From Apricaphanius iberus (Eukaryota > Chordata > Actinopteri > Cyprinodontiformes > Aphaniidae): DNA of 64,000 nt. The DNA lies in assembly GCA_028564705.1 (NCBI GenBank), contig JAPXFQ010002688.1:1-64000 (forward strand), read 5' to 3'. Within the stretch, counting starts at the first letter, position 1. Every line of letters begins with the position of its first letter. Positions 1-12,308 of this stretch are shown here, in pieces. The position numbers and the translations under genes are program-made. Below the pieces are notes generated by a model. It was given only the letters and a program-made list of their open reading frames with translations, was not told where the DNA came from and did no database searches.

Positions 1-474
1 TGGTCCGGGCCCGCCCTGGCAGCTATCAATCACTTGCATGGGGAAACCTTATTCAGACCTGCATGCTCGCACACACATAGGTGTGGGGACATAGGTGAGG
101 ACGGACATATCTTAAGCTGAGGTTATCATCATTAGTTAGTTGTTCACAGGAGCTTACCAGAAACATTTGTATTATGTTCATTAATCAATGCTTGTGTGTA
201 GTGAATGTGTAATTCTTTGTTTATTCTACCAGATCCGAACTATTGGTTTGGTTCTGTACAGTTTGTTGTTTTTGTTTTGTATTACTGTTTCTCTGCCGTC
301 CGGCAGAGGTGGAGGACTGGGATGTTTTCTTGTGTTCTTTATTTGCCTCCCTGTCTTGTGTCGTCGGTTCGCCCCTCTGTTGGTCCGGTTTCTTTTCTTC
401 ACCTTCTTCCTTTCTCCCTTCTTGTCTCAGTTTAATGTCCATGACGTCAGGAAATTGAACCCACAGTAATCACT

Positions 475-642
475 AATAAAGATTTTTCATACATATACAT
501 CAAGTGGCGTACTACAGCGAAGCTGTAATACTCTGCTTGGGAAAGTAAAACTGTTGGGCTTGTACTTGGTACTCAGACACCAATTCTGAGTAGCATACTG
601 CTAGACAGGACACGTTAAAAGAAAAAAAAAAAAAAAAAAAAA
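475..642 (+). repeat. Poly(A) tract with upstream AATAAA, possible retroposon tail
   Basis: A 21-base A run (622-642) lies 140 bp downstream of AATAAA (475-480). The intervening sequence has TACAGCGAAGCTGTAATA, a small hairpin. The block may be the 3' end of an old retroposon, but no coding part or target duplication was found upstream. Confidence 0.3.
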
Positions 643-3600
643 GATAACTTATGATGTGTGTTTCAACTGAGTTTGTCAAGTGATTTGGGATTTATTTGAT
701 TAAAAATTACAAATCAGTTGTTGCAAAAAATATATAAGTCTGAGGCCCACGCTAGCTAACACTAGCCAGCACTTGAAATACTCACAGAGACCTTGTAGAG
801 CTTCTCCCACAAGCTGGCTCTCCCTTGACCCCAAATTAGCTGCCACTTTCCAAATGGCCAAATTTATTGTTGTATTCTCAATGGTTAATGCTCATTCCCT
901 TGTCCTGGAGGAAGGAGCCAGCATGAGGGAAAATCTCTTCAAGGTCTTAGTGAGTATTTCAAATGTTCATATATATGTATATATATATTTGGCCTTTGTA
1001 ATTATCAATTCATATGACAAACAGAGTCAAAAGGCACATCAGGGACATATTAAGTATAAAAACAATAAGTAGTTATTAAATTGAGGATTTCCCACCAGGA
1101 GACCCACTGGCCAACCAGAAAGGGTAGAGCCTTGATGCGTTTTCACATGGGACTTGAGTCCGTATTCGGGTTGACCAGTAGACCAATTTGTTTACATTCT
1201 AGGCTGTTGCTCGTTTTATGATATTGGCACTTCTCATTCCCTTGTTTGTTGGATAGCTACAGACTTATTTGTATACCGCTACCTGCTGTTTTGGTGTAGT
1301 CCATCATATAAAGCACTGGACTCCAGCACGGGCCGAGATCCGTACCATGTGAACAGAAAAAATGTGCATCTTTCTCTGGCCGTTTTCTGGCACGGTCACA
1401 CATGTGAAAACACCCTTAGGCTCCCCATGTGCCAAAAATGTACACTGATCAGGTATAACATTATTACCAATTTCCAAATCCTCTTTTAGCCCCCTTGCAA
1501 AACACTCTGACCTCGTTGAGGAACAGTCTGGAATACAAAATATTTAAACCTTTGAGGCCTGTAGGGGAGCCAGGGAAATGTGTCAATGTGCTCCTTAAAC
1601 CATTCCTCCATAAAGAGAGTGCAGCCATCAAGAACTACCATTTTCATCAAAGGGCATACATAGTCTCCAATAACGCTGAGGTGGGTGGAACATCAAAGTA
1701 ACAACCTCATGGAAACCAGGACCTAAGGTCTACTCCTGGTGTCATTTATTTCCCAGGTAATCAACCCACATGAAAGACACATGATTCAGCAGATTAAGCA
1801 GCCTTCCTCCATTGCTTCAAAGACCAGTTCTAATGGTCCTGTGCACATTGTTGGTGCTTTTTAGTGGACAAGGTCAGCAGAGACACCCAGACTACTCTGT
1901 GACTATCCTGCTCTATATGCAACAAATTCTAATGACTTGTGCATGCTGACATATTTCTATAAGAAATTCTTTATCAATTTAAACCCATCTATCTTGCATA
2001 TGGTTGTCTACATCTATAGATTATACCAGAGTGGCTAGCCTTTGGTGCCCATATCATTGAGCCTTGGATACCACACAAGAGCTGCAGCTAGGGTTCATTT
2101 TCCCACTAAATTTACTGCAGGAAAATGTTCAATAAGGTTCGTGTGGTGAAACTGTATCATTTGAAAAAGCTCTACGTTTGTAAAAAAAAATCCAACACTG
2201 ATATTTCATAATTACAGAAAATATGGCTGCATTTGATGCAGTGTAAAGCATCTAATGAAAAGCCTTGATAAACAGTCTTTAATGGGATTGTAGTTAAAAG
2301 AAAATCATCCTTATGCTTATCAATTAGCTGAATAGATACATTTACTTATACATTTTAATCTTCAGCTGAATGATAGAACCCAAATTAAGCTTTGCTCTTG
2401 AAAATGGCTTTTTAATGAGGTAAGATAGTGACTTGTTTTATTTGTTAGCCCTTTATGAGCATAATCTACAGCATGGAGACAAACCTGCTTGGTAGCAAAA
2501 AACTGTTTTATATGTAAATGTGTAAATGTACCAATGGCATGGAGGTCCTCAAATGGAACATGTGAAGTATAAAATCCCTAAGTGTACAGTAGGTTGTTAA
2601 TGATAGAGTGTGTGCAGTTCAGATACTGCAACAGAGCTGCAGTGCTTTATCAGAGAGTGGCACATGTCCGCCTTCACTGAGAGTCTAACCACAAGGGGCT
2701 GGAGGAGTAAAGAGGTGGGGGCTAAGCTCCACTCCTCTGGCAGACCTTTTGTGCAATTGGACGTAAATTGTATAGGAAGGTGGGCATGTTTTTTTAGTGG
2801 TAAAAAAAAATCACTGCTATTTCAAGTGAGAAGCTCTTTGGTGTGTTGGCGAGAAGTTATGACTAAGCCATTATTTGTTTCCTGAGGAGCAGCAGGATGC
2901 CCAATGTGCGAGATGAGAAAATGAGTGTACTCTGAGCTGGTGTCCTGCCTGCTGGCACCAATATGTAATTTAATTTTGTCCCCCTATTTCCAGTATGTGC
3001 ATACACACATTCATATACATTAAGTAGGAGGGAGTAAATCAATACTAATACAACTTTGCAAAATTATATATCTTTACATGACCGGCATAAATAGATACAT
3101 GCAGGACTATGTGGGTATACAATCAAGTTTCATACAAATAACTTTTTTATTATACTTCGTGCTGTGGTACACAATAATATGCACAAAAAGAGATTCAAGT
3201 GCTTATTGGCTATCATTATTATTTGCCTTCTGTTGTATTGTGTGACTAAGAGCCATGAACTGCAGACATGAAAGCATCTCCATCTCATACTGTCATCAGG
3301 AAACACACTATACTCTCTTTGATCTAAAGTGGGAGCTATGAAATGAAACACATAGCTGTGAGAACCTATTTTACAGTGTGCTTCGGTGGACTCTATTGTT
3401 CCTAATAATGCTCTCTGAAATTGTAAAGCTATTAATCAAAAAAGTTCATTTGAACTGTAGACGCTGCAGTATAAACAGGCATTGTAGCGCTGTAGTTGCA
3501 TGCAACAGGAGAGGCAATTTGTGTTCACATTTTATAAAATTTTACATTTTCTAAAGAATACAAAATGTATGCAACACATGGTATCCTGTAAAAATCCCTG

Positions 3601-5559
3601 TGTGAATCTTTAAATAAATAAAAAAACAGAATAAAAATATATTTGTGATGCAGGACCTTTACAGGCTATTTATTTCAGTTTCCCATTGTCGGAGGCTGAC
3701 TATTTTCTGTCACTCAGAGGTCAGAGAAAGATTTGCCATTGAAACTAGTAAAGAGGAGCTGCTGTGTGCTCAGACCAAAGGAGCTATAAGGAAATGAGGC
3801 AAGAAGAGCTAATTAAGACCCGCACCATTTCTACGTTACAGAATATTTATCTCAAATGGTGCTAAATTTTAAATGAGACAAAACTGTTGATCTGCATCAA
3901 GTTGCTTCCATCTCATTTCCATCTCATAACTTCCCCATAGTAACTATGACAACTTCAAGTAAATCTGTTTTTGATGGTATGCAGCTCCTGCAGATTTAAA
4001 AAGGTAACCTGTCACCATCTTTATGTCAAACCCCACCTCAACTTCACTTGCCTCAAATATTCTTAACCCCATGTAAAACAGAAAGAGGGACTAAACACAA
4101 AATGAACAAAAGACTTCTGGACCTTCCATACCAGATGTACAGTAAGAGCATACCATGTGGCATGTATTAAGCCCATTTAAATAACTAAATTCATAAACAG
4201 AACCACATCCCCCGCACACATGCATCTACAGTGAATCCCTCTCCCACTCACTCATTCAACACATCTTTTCCTCCTGGGTTGCCAAGGTAGCAGCCACTGT
4301 TGCAGTCAGGAGGCTCCCACTTTCAGTTCCCAAGGCCCTGCTTCCACCAACACAGACACACACTTGCCCACGTAGAAACTCAGGGACAAACACACACACA
4401 TGCATGTAAGCCACCCCCTCATGGTGGCTCCCGGAGCCTCGGGCCAGTGCATGCCCGCCTGCAGTGTGTGGGCTTGTTGTTCAGCAGTGTAGCTGAGAAA
4501 ATAGAGGAAGGCAAGCTGACAGACCAGACAGAGGAGGCCCATTTGAGTCAAGGATAACTCTGTTATGTCAGGACAGAGAATTATGACATCCTGAACCAGC
4601 CTGGACCCTCTCTGAATCCCTTTACCCCATTCAACCCACACTCTGGCTTTTCCTCCTGCTTGCATAAAGTACACCAAAGAGTGAAAGGTTGGAGGTCAAG
4701 AAACCAGCCTGGAGGCTCACTCTGCGTTTCGGTCTGGGGCTTGCACGGGGGGACAGTCACAACCCCTGTGTTCCATGTAAAGACCACTCAGAGTGAAATG
4801 AAAGGGGACAGAGGCTGTCTGACGTCAGGGTCACAAGAGGAACAGTGCAACCAAGCAAGCTCAGGATGGCCAGTTCTGGGTATAAAGATAAACCCGGGGA
4901 GAGAAACTGAAGGAGGAAGGGTGCTGAGAGGGGAGACAGGACATTCTTGGGACTCTGAAACTTTAATGTGTTTCTGCCTGCTTGTGTATGCACCTCTGAG
5001 CCTGTCAGCTCTCTTAATACCTGGATGTCAAATCCTTTTTTCATCTCTTGTCATGTCAGCTTTGTTCACACCGTCTTCAGCCTTCTGCCTATTTTCAGGT
5101 GCAGATAAATGCAGCATATAAGTGGGATATAAACACCTAACATGATCTCACACAGCATGATTTCAGCAAGGATTAACTGCAGTTTGTAGCAGTTTATAAC
5201 TCCTGGGTAAAATATCACATTTAGGTGTTTAAGAGGTAAAGTTGGGGGAAACAGCTCAGATTTTAACTTGAAGCATGACAATAATTATTCACCTACGATC
5301 ATGGTGTGAATAATATTTTTTTTGTACCACAACGGAGCTGTGGATCAGTGAACGGGTAATATAGGGAATACTGCCTCCACTGATCCGTTCCTGTAGAGCA
5401 AAACAAGATATGCTCTAGTTATGCAACAACTACACAACATATACTGAAGGACAATCAAAGATAATAACGGTCAAACCTTCATATTCAGATTAGGCAAAAC
5501 AAACTCCCTTACCGTAGTACTTATACCCAATGAACATTTTGTCAGTTAAAAATAAAAAA

Positions 5560-6356
5560 CATTGTGTGTATATGTCCTCGGGCCCATTTAGTCAAGTTTA
5601 AGAACAACCTTGAAGTGCAATTACAGCTGTAAGACTTCTGGGGTGTGCTTTTCTGACTAATATTTATGCAAAATAGTGTTTAAAAAAAAGGCAATTTTCA
5701 AGTCTTGCCACATATGTTTAGCTGGATTTAGGTCTGGACTTTAGGCCAATCTAACACTTGAATATTCTGTGATCAAGATCATTTGACTGTTGCACTGGTT
5801 TTATGTTTGACACATCTAAAGGCTGTTATAGCCTCTAACATGTTTTCTTCCAATATTTAGCTATCTATCCATCAAGACTGACCAGCTTACCAGTCTGTGT
5901 TTAAGAAAAGTATCCCAACATGAGGCTGTCATTGACGTTGCTGTTTTGAAAAAATTACTACAAATGTACAGTGATAATTTTTCCTTAAACATGGCCTTTT
6001 GTATCCAGTCCAGATGGTTCAACTTTATCTGAGCCAGAGCATGTTCTACCATATATTTTCCATATCTCCAATATGGCTTGATCCAAACTTTAAGTGAGAG
6101 TCCTTATAGCTTGCTGTCCTAAGAAGGGTGTTATTGATGCTCTTCTATAAATGCTACAGTGGTAGTGTACACCAGCAATCAGTATAGATCTCTGCAGCTC
6201 ATCCAGAGTAAACACATTTCTCTTTTTCGATTGAAGCTCTCCTTGACTGCTCGGTCACTGTGTTTGAAAGGCCTCATCTTTTGTTTTTTTTGTATTATTT
6301 GTAGTTAGAATATGACAAAACAAGAACATGTTTAAGAGGTGTGAATACTTTTGAAA
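5560..6356 (-). mobile_element. Tc1-like transposon relic
   Basis: Shows the order of short motifs of fish Tc1-like elements read antisense: AAGTCTTGCCACATATGTTT, GATTTAGGTCTGGACTTTAG, AAGACTGACCAGCTTACCAG, CTCTGCAGCTCATCCAGAG, and a terminal GGTGTGAATACTTTTG. The transposase reading frame is destroyed by many small changes and a large internal loss. Boundaries are approximate. Confidence 0.65.
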
Positions 6357-7424
6357 GAAAAGTCTCTGTTCTAAGCAGGTTGCACCTTAATTAACTTAAT
6401 ACAGACTATACCTGCCCTCATGTAAGAACTGTAACAGCAGGCTTTCATGCAGAATTGGAGCTGCTGTCTGTCAGCGGTGCTCCAGCTTGAACTATTCCAC
6501 ATCTGACATCACTCTCCATCTATTTTTCATGGCCAACATCTGCTTGGCTTGCTACATTGTCACTATAATTTGCATCAGTTCCCCAGATTCCCTGTATAAA
6601 ACCATCAGATGGAAGGTGACTACAATTCACAAAAAGACTTCAATCAGTGAGCTTTTGGATTATGTATTTACAGGGTTCGATTTAGGAATAAGACTTACTT
6701 CAACTGCACAAACAGAAAAAATGGTCTGCTTACCTTTGATTCCCAAGCTTTGCAAATGCTATTACCTGAGGAACAAGAGGATATCCCAAGCAGGCAGAAA
6801 AATGCCATCAATATTGTAATTTTGTTGGGTTTATGACTGTGGGAATAATCAACAAGATGTGAGAATGCAAAAACTGGCTGGCCATGAAACTATACAACCC
6901 CAGCCAGTGAACCCCCCCATCACTACTGCCCCATCGCAACAGTCAATTTTTGATTCAGCATAAAAAAGCAATTTTCTTCTGCACATCATTATGAAAACAA
7001 ATGTGTTATTTTCCTTTGCAGAAATGCTGCTGATGTAGGAAAATTATCCCGTGAAATGACTTGCTGACAAGGATCAGTCAATTCAATTTTTGTGTGCACT
7101 GGCATGTGTAGATGTTTGGCAGTGCTGATTCAGTACATGAACTTTTTTCAAGTCATGAAAAAGGTTTTAACTTGCTTCTAAGTATGGTACATTTGGATTT
7201 AGTTCTTAATTTACTTTTTCCAGCATTTAAAGAAAGATGGGGGAAACATGAACACAGAGTGCTAAGTGGGAAAACATTTAGCTTCAAGTTTCTGATATCT
7301 GTTGCTGCTGTGACGAAAGTAATGAAATTCATAAAGAAAGATAGGAAAGTTCTGAAAATTCAAAAGCCCCTTTATTTGTATTCACCCAATCCCAATCCAA
7401 TTTTATAAGGGGGGGGGGGGGTTT

Positions 7425-7625
7425 GTGGCATAAGCTGCAGCTCCTCCAGAGTGACAGTGGCTACCTATCTCTAATTAATTATCTCCTTGACTAGACTGTC
7501 AGTTTAGTTGCACACCACGTCTTGGTACGTTTGCAGTTGTGCCTTAGTGGCTCCAACATTGTGACTCCAACATCAAAAATGTGAAAAGTTTCAATATGTG
7601 TGAATCCTTGTCCAAGGCACTGTGT
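7425..7625 (-). mobile_element. Short Tc1-like fragment
   Basis: Contains CTGCAGCTCCTCCAGAGTGA, GACTGTCAGTTTAGTTGCAC and CGTCTTGGTACGTTTGCAGT in the order found in fish Tc1-like elements read antisense. No ends are present. A 13-base G run (7409-7421) borders it. Confidence 0.6.
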
Positions 7626-10460
7626 TTTCTTCACGTCTACACAGGAAGACAAGGCATGAACTGGTGTGCAGGTATGTGTGTGTGTGGGTGGGTTGCAGTA
7701 AGCTTGCTTTAAATAAAAGATTAACCTGCATGTCCCTGGCGTTTTATGAGAGCACCAGGCAGAAGTAGTTGCACAAGCAGCATGAAGGTAGGCGATCAGG
7801 CAGCCGTGCAGGAAACAAGAAAGACACCCAGAGGTGGCTCCTCCACCGGCTGAAGTCAGCCAGGGTGACAGACAAAGCTGAAGTGTCTACGCCTGCCAGC
7901 ACTTGCCTCAGCCTCACGCCGTCTTGGCATCATTGGATTTGACAAGAGCAAGTCCACAGGAAGCAGCAAGGATGCTGAGGACCTGTCTGTCTCACATACC
8001 TCTGAGACGTTCAAGTCCTAACACCTTGTCAGCAGGTTAGTCAGGACTCAAACACAGCTGGAAAAACAGAGGTGCAGAAAAAACATGCCAATTTTGGTTT
8101 GTCTGAAGTGTGCTCGATTGCATTTTAAATAGTGAAACTCATACAAAGTTTCACTAAGTAGAACCAACCGTACTGGTAGTTAGAAAATGTGTATCAAAAT
8201 GCTTTTAGAATATTTTTGTGAATATTTCTAACTACTAAAAACCAATTTTGTACTTTTCACTCAGAATAACCAAATATGAAAAAGGACAAGTCTTATAATT
8301 CCCACCAGAATTAATAATTTAGAGCTACTGAAATCCCTAACCCTAAAATTTCAACATAGCCAGAAAAATACTCCCCTTTAAATCTTAACACACTCAGAAA
8401 TTTTAAAAGAAAACCTCTAAATGTCGATCTTCCTCACGTTCATTTACACATTTTAATGATAGATGAGGAAGGGCTTCTAATGTATGCTTCAGCCGGAAAA
8501 AAGAGAGAACTCTTGAGTCTTGCCACCCTCCCTCTCCCAAACCTGGCTCAGTCTATTAACGATTTGGATGACTGTTAGAGAGCATGAAGCCTCTTGGCGT
8601 TCCCTGCTGGAAGGAATCAGTGCTTTGTTAGCCTAAAAGTTTGCACGGGAAAATTGCACCCATGGGAGAGCAAAGCAGGCATACACCACAGGAGGAGACA
8701 GAGGGAGGGCAGAATTTATTTATAACACTTTTTGCGTTGATGCTAAGTCATCAGATAGTCCTTGTAGTGCAGAGCAGAAAAGCACCATAAACGGATGAGA
8801 AGTGAACGAACAAAGATTCTCATTCCTCTCAGTCCCCATTTAGGAGCAGAGCAGATTTACAGCGATGCTCTTAGTTTCTAAAAATCTCTCCAAGTATCTG
8901 CTGCTCGCTTGGTTCCTCACTGCGTCTGCTTCTCAAATCACACTTAAAGTGAAGGGAGAAAAGTACCAGGTGGAGAAAGAGAATGCAGTGATAGCGATGA
9001 TCATAGCATGTGGTATCCCAGGGTTATTTTTGCACGCAACATCCACCATTATCCAGACGTATCCGACTGTCAGGGTCCATTTTGTGACCCATTACGACAT
9101 AAGAGGAAGATGGTCCTACAGAAGAGCCGTCGAGCAGCAGAAATTTGCTTCAAAGAGCGAGAGCCCAGGGCGAGGCAGCAGTGTTCAGCCTGCAGAAATT
9201 CCCAGTTAACAGTCAAACTGTCATTCCGGATGGACTTTTAGTTAAGAAGAAATCAAATTTAATGATTTAGCGCAAGGGTATCTATGCATGGGTGTGTTTT
9301 TTCCCCCCACTATGACAGTCTGCTTGCTATCCCATGGCTTGGTGATCTTGCCTGCCTGGTACTCTTTAATGAGATTATCAGGAGTAGAGTGTCAGTAAGT
9401 AGGATCTAAAATGAAAGCCATTATGGAGCATTATCAGGGAGCTGCGCCACCCCCCAACCCACCACACCAAGATCCATCTGCTGCATGGCCGCCCACACAG
9501 CCGCTACGCCCAGATTATAGCCATGATTAGCACCACAAAGTGCTGCTTAATTTAAACACCTCTGGAGAACATGTGGCACTTTGCTGCGTGGCTGAGTCGC
9601 CATGCTTCAACACGCTGAGGACAAGGACGCTGTATGCATCGCATAAAACAAATCCTATTTTTTTTCTTACACTGAAAGGGTTTCACAAGTGCAGTTGTGC
9701 CATGTGATATTTGATTTCTTGAATAACAGATTTGTTAATTATTTTTTTCGTTTACACACATATTAAACAAATGCAGCTTTTCACTCACCTTTTCTCGAGC
9801 AATGTGATCAGTGATATCAGCTTTTTGTTAAAAAGTGCATTACTCTATTATCAATAACTTCTTGTAATGCTTCTGTTTTGATAGTACAAAGTAATACAGT
9901 TTAAAAGGTGTTATTATTTTGGGGAAAAAAATACAGCAATAAATCGTCTTGTGTAAAAGTTCATTTCTGAATTGCTAGTCATGTTTAAACCATGGAGAAC
10001 CCTGACGTCTTGAGAGATCTGTCTGCTCTTAACAAAAAAGTCCCCACCCCCAATATTTTGATATTATTTTAAACTTTTTATATTCCTTGACAATGAAAAC
10101 ATACTTTTAGCAGCTGGAATCACACCAATATAACTGTGAGTTAAGTAGTATTAAAAAACAACGTGGTAACAGAGAGCACACTGATAGGCCTTGAGAACAA
10201 TGATGCAACATTTTACAGACTGATAAATGTAAGGTTGCTATCTTTTGGTTTAGGACCGACAGTTAATCAAATGACCCCTAAACACTAAATTAAGCCCCAG
10301 TATATTGTGATGCATGTATTAGGAAATTAGGATTTTGTGTTTGAGTTTTAGTTTGTTCTTTTACTATTTAGCTTAATTTATCATTTTTGTTTATTTTTTC
10401 GGAGTGAATATTTTAATTTAGGACCTTTTGCGATTTGATTTGACACTAAAGAGGAACAAT

Positions 10461-11548
10461 CAAGAGTCAGCACACAGCTTCAGATGATAACACCAGAAAC
10501 TACTGATCAGAAGCGTAATTTAGGTTTAATAAAGGACTCAGATCTGAACCTCCAGGGTCACATAAAGGCAATAACAAAGTCAGCCTTCTATCACCTGAAG
10601 AGCATTTCTGGAATTAAAGGACTGATGTCACAACAGGACCTTGAAAAACTCATCCGTGCGTTCATCTTTTGACGGATTGATTACTGCAACAGTGTCCTCA
10701 CAGGTCTACCTAAAAAGTCAATTAGACAGCTGCAGCTGATCCAGAACGCTGCTGCTGGCGTCCTTACTAGAACCAGGAAAGTAGAACACATCACCCCAGT
10801 TCTACAGTCCTTACACTGGCTCCCTGTGGCTGAGAGAATAGACTTTAAAATGCTCATAATAGTTTATAAATCACTAAATGGTTTAGCACCAAAGAATGTT
10901 AAAGACCTGTTGTCACTATACCAACCCAGCAGACCACTCTGAATCATTAGACTCTTTTAAATCAAAGATTAAAACTCTACTGTTTAGAGATGCCTTTGAG
11001 TCATAAATAGTTGTTTTTGAATCAAATGGTAAAGGTTTTCTTCTATTGATTCTCATGCTTTCTATTTTTAATTTTCATACTATTGCTGTTTTTACACTGC
11101 ACGGTGTGCAGTGGTTAGCACTGTTGCCTTGCAGCAAGAAGGTTGTTGGTTCGTATCCCGGCCCAAGGGCCTTTCTGCATGGAGTTTGTTCTCTCCGTGC
11201 ATGCGTGGGGTCCCTCCGGGTACTCCGGCTTCCTCCCACAGTCCAAAAGAAAACAACTGTCAGGTTAATTGATCACTCTAAATTGTCCTTAAGTGTGGGT
11301 GTGTGCGTGCATGGTTGTTTGTCCTGTCTGTCTATATGTGGCCCTGTGATGGACTGGCGACCTGTCCAGGGTGTACCTCGCCCGTTGACAGCTGGAGGAC
11401 TAAGCGGTTCGGAGAATGGATGGATGGATGCTGATTTTACTTTACATGCTTTTATTATATGTTTGGTTTCTTTAACACCAAATCATGTAAAGCACCTTTA
11501 ATTACCTTGGGTTGAAAGTGTTTTATACAAATAAAACTGCCTTGCCTC
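10461..11548 (+). mobile_element. L2-like non-LTR retrotransposon 3' end, copy 1 (decayed, SINE-interrupted)
   Basis: The plus strand encodes the C-terminal part of a LINE reverse transcriptase. Recognisable pieces are NLGLIKDSDLNLQGHIKAIT, AFYHLKSISGIKGLMSQQDL, then RIDYCNSVLTGLPKKSIRQL, LIQNAAAGVLTRTRKVEHIT, LQSLHWLPVAERIDFK and YKSLNGLAPKNVKDL. A stop interrupts the frame at AFIF*RIDYCN, and about 130 nt are deleted after the PSRPL motif relative to the copy near 50 kb. The 3' tail has the TGTAAAGCACC...ACAAATAAAACTGCCTTGCC form typical of these fish elements. A tRNA-derived SINE is inserted in the 3' untranslated part. The clade (L2/Rex1-like) is judged from the motif style, not from a search. 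Not functional. Confidence 0.85.
11096..11428 (+). mobile_element. tRNA-derived SINE nested in the LINE tail
   Basis: About 333 bp. A-box-like TGGTTAGCACTG (11112-11123) and B-box-like GGTTCGTATCC (11148-11158) of a Pol III promoter occur in its tRNA-related head. The body has the phrases CTTCCTCCCACAGTCCAAAA and GATGGACTGGCGACCTGTCC, familiar from abundant fish SINEs, and it ends in a short (GGAT)n run. It is flanked by TGCTGTTTTTAC (11084-11095) and TGCTGATTTTAC (11429-11440), a 12-bp target-site duplication with one mismatch. The related LINE copy at 49.83-50.72 kb lacks it, giving an empty-site comparison. Family name not assigned. Confidence 0.88.
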
Positions 11549-11984
11549 CATATTTTTCCCTCCCTGCTTTTAGATATTTTAACGTTTGTTTTGACTTAAC
11601 TTTTATTTTTGTTTCCTTAGTTCATCAGTCTTTGTTAGTACTTTTTACATCGTCTTCCCTTATAGATATTTCATCCTTAGTTATGTTTGTAGTTTCTTAT
11701 TTAGGATTGTTTTCTGTTGGTTACTTCATGTTTTCTCTTTGTTATTCTGCTCTCCAGCCCAGCTGATTGCCACTACCTGTTTCTTTTCTTCACCTTCTTC
11801 CATTTACTAGTACTTAAATTCTCTCAGTAATTTCCTTTGTTCTCCTCAGACTATTTAAGATCACAGGTTCTTTCATGCCTCTGCTAGTTCGTCGTCATTG
11901 CTCCCTGTCCTCCGCTCAAGATTGTAGTATAAAAGTAAGATATTATCTTTACACAGGCAGCTTTTAATATGGTCAACATACTTA

Positions 11985-12308
<324 letters not shown>

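Noticed and set aside
4306..5121. Overlapping ORFs of 123 (minus) and 153 (plus) codons
   Set aside because: No recognisable domain, no splice-site support, and both strands are open because of composition.
8338..8347. CCCTAACCCTAA telomere-like motif
   Set aside because: Only about two units; consistent with chance.
8865..9241. Overlapping plus-strand ORFs of 114 and 77 codons, one with clustered Cys and basic residues
   Set aside because: Two competing frames and no family match; hydrophobic start alone is not enough to call a secreted peptide.
11096..11170. tRNA gene suggested by A-box and B-box
   Set aside because: The boxes belong to a SINE head; no cloverleaf can be folded and the sequence continues into a SINE body with target duplication.
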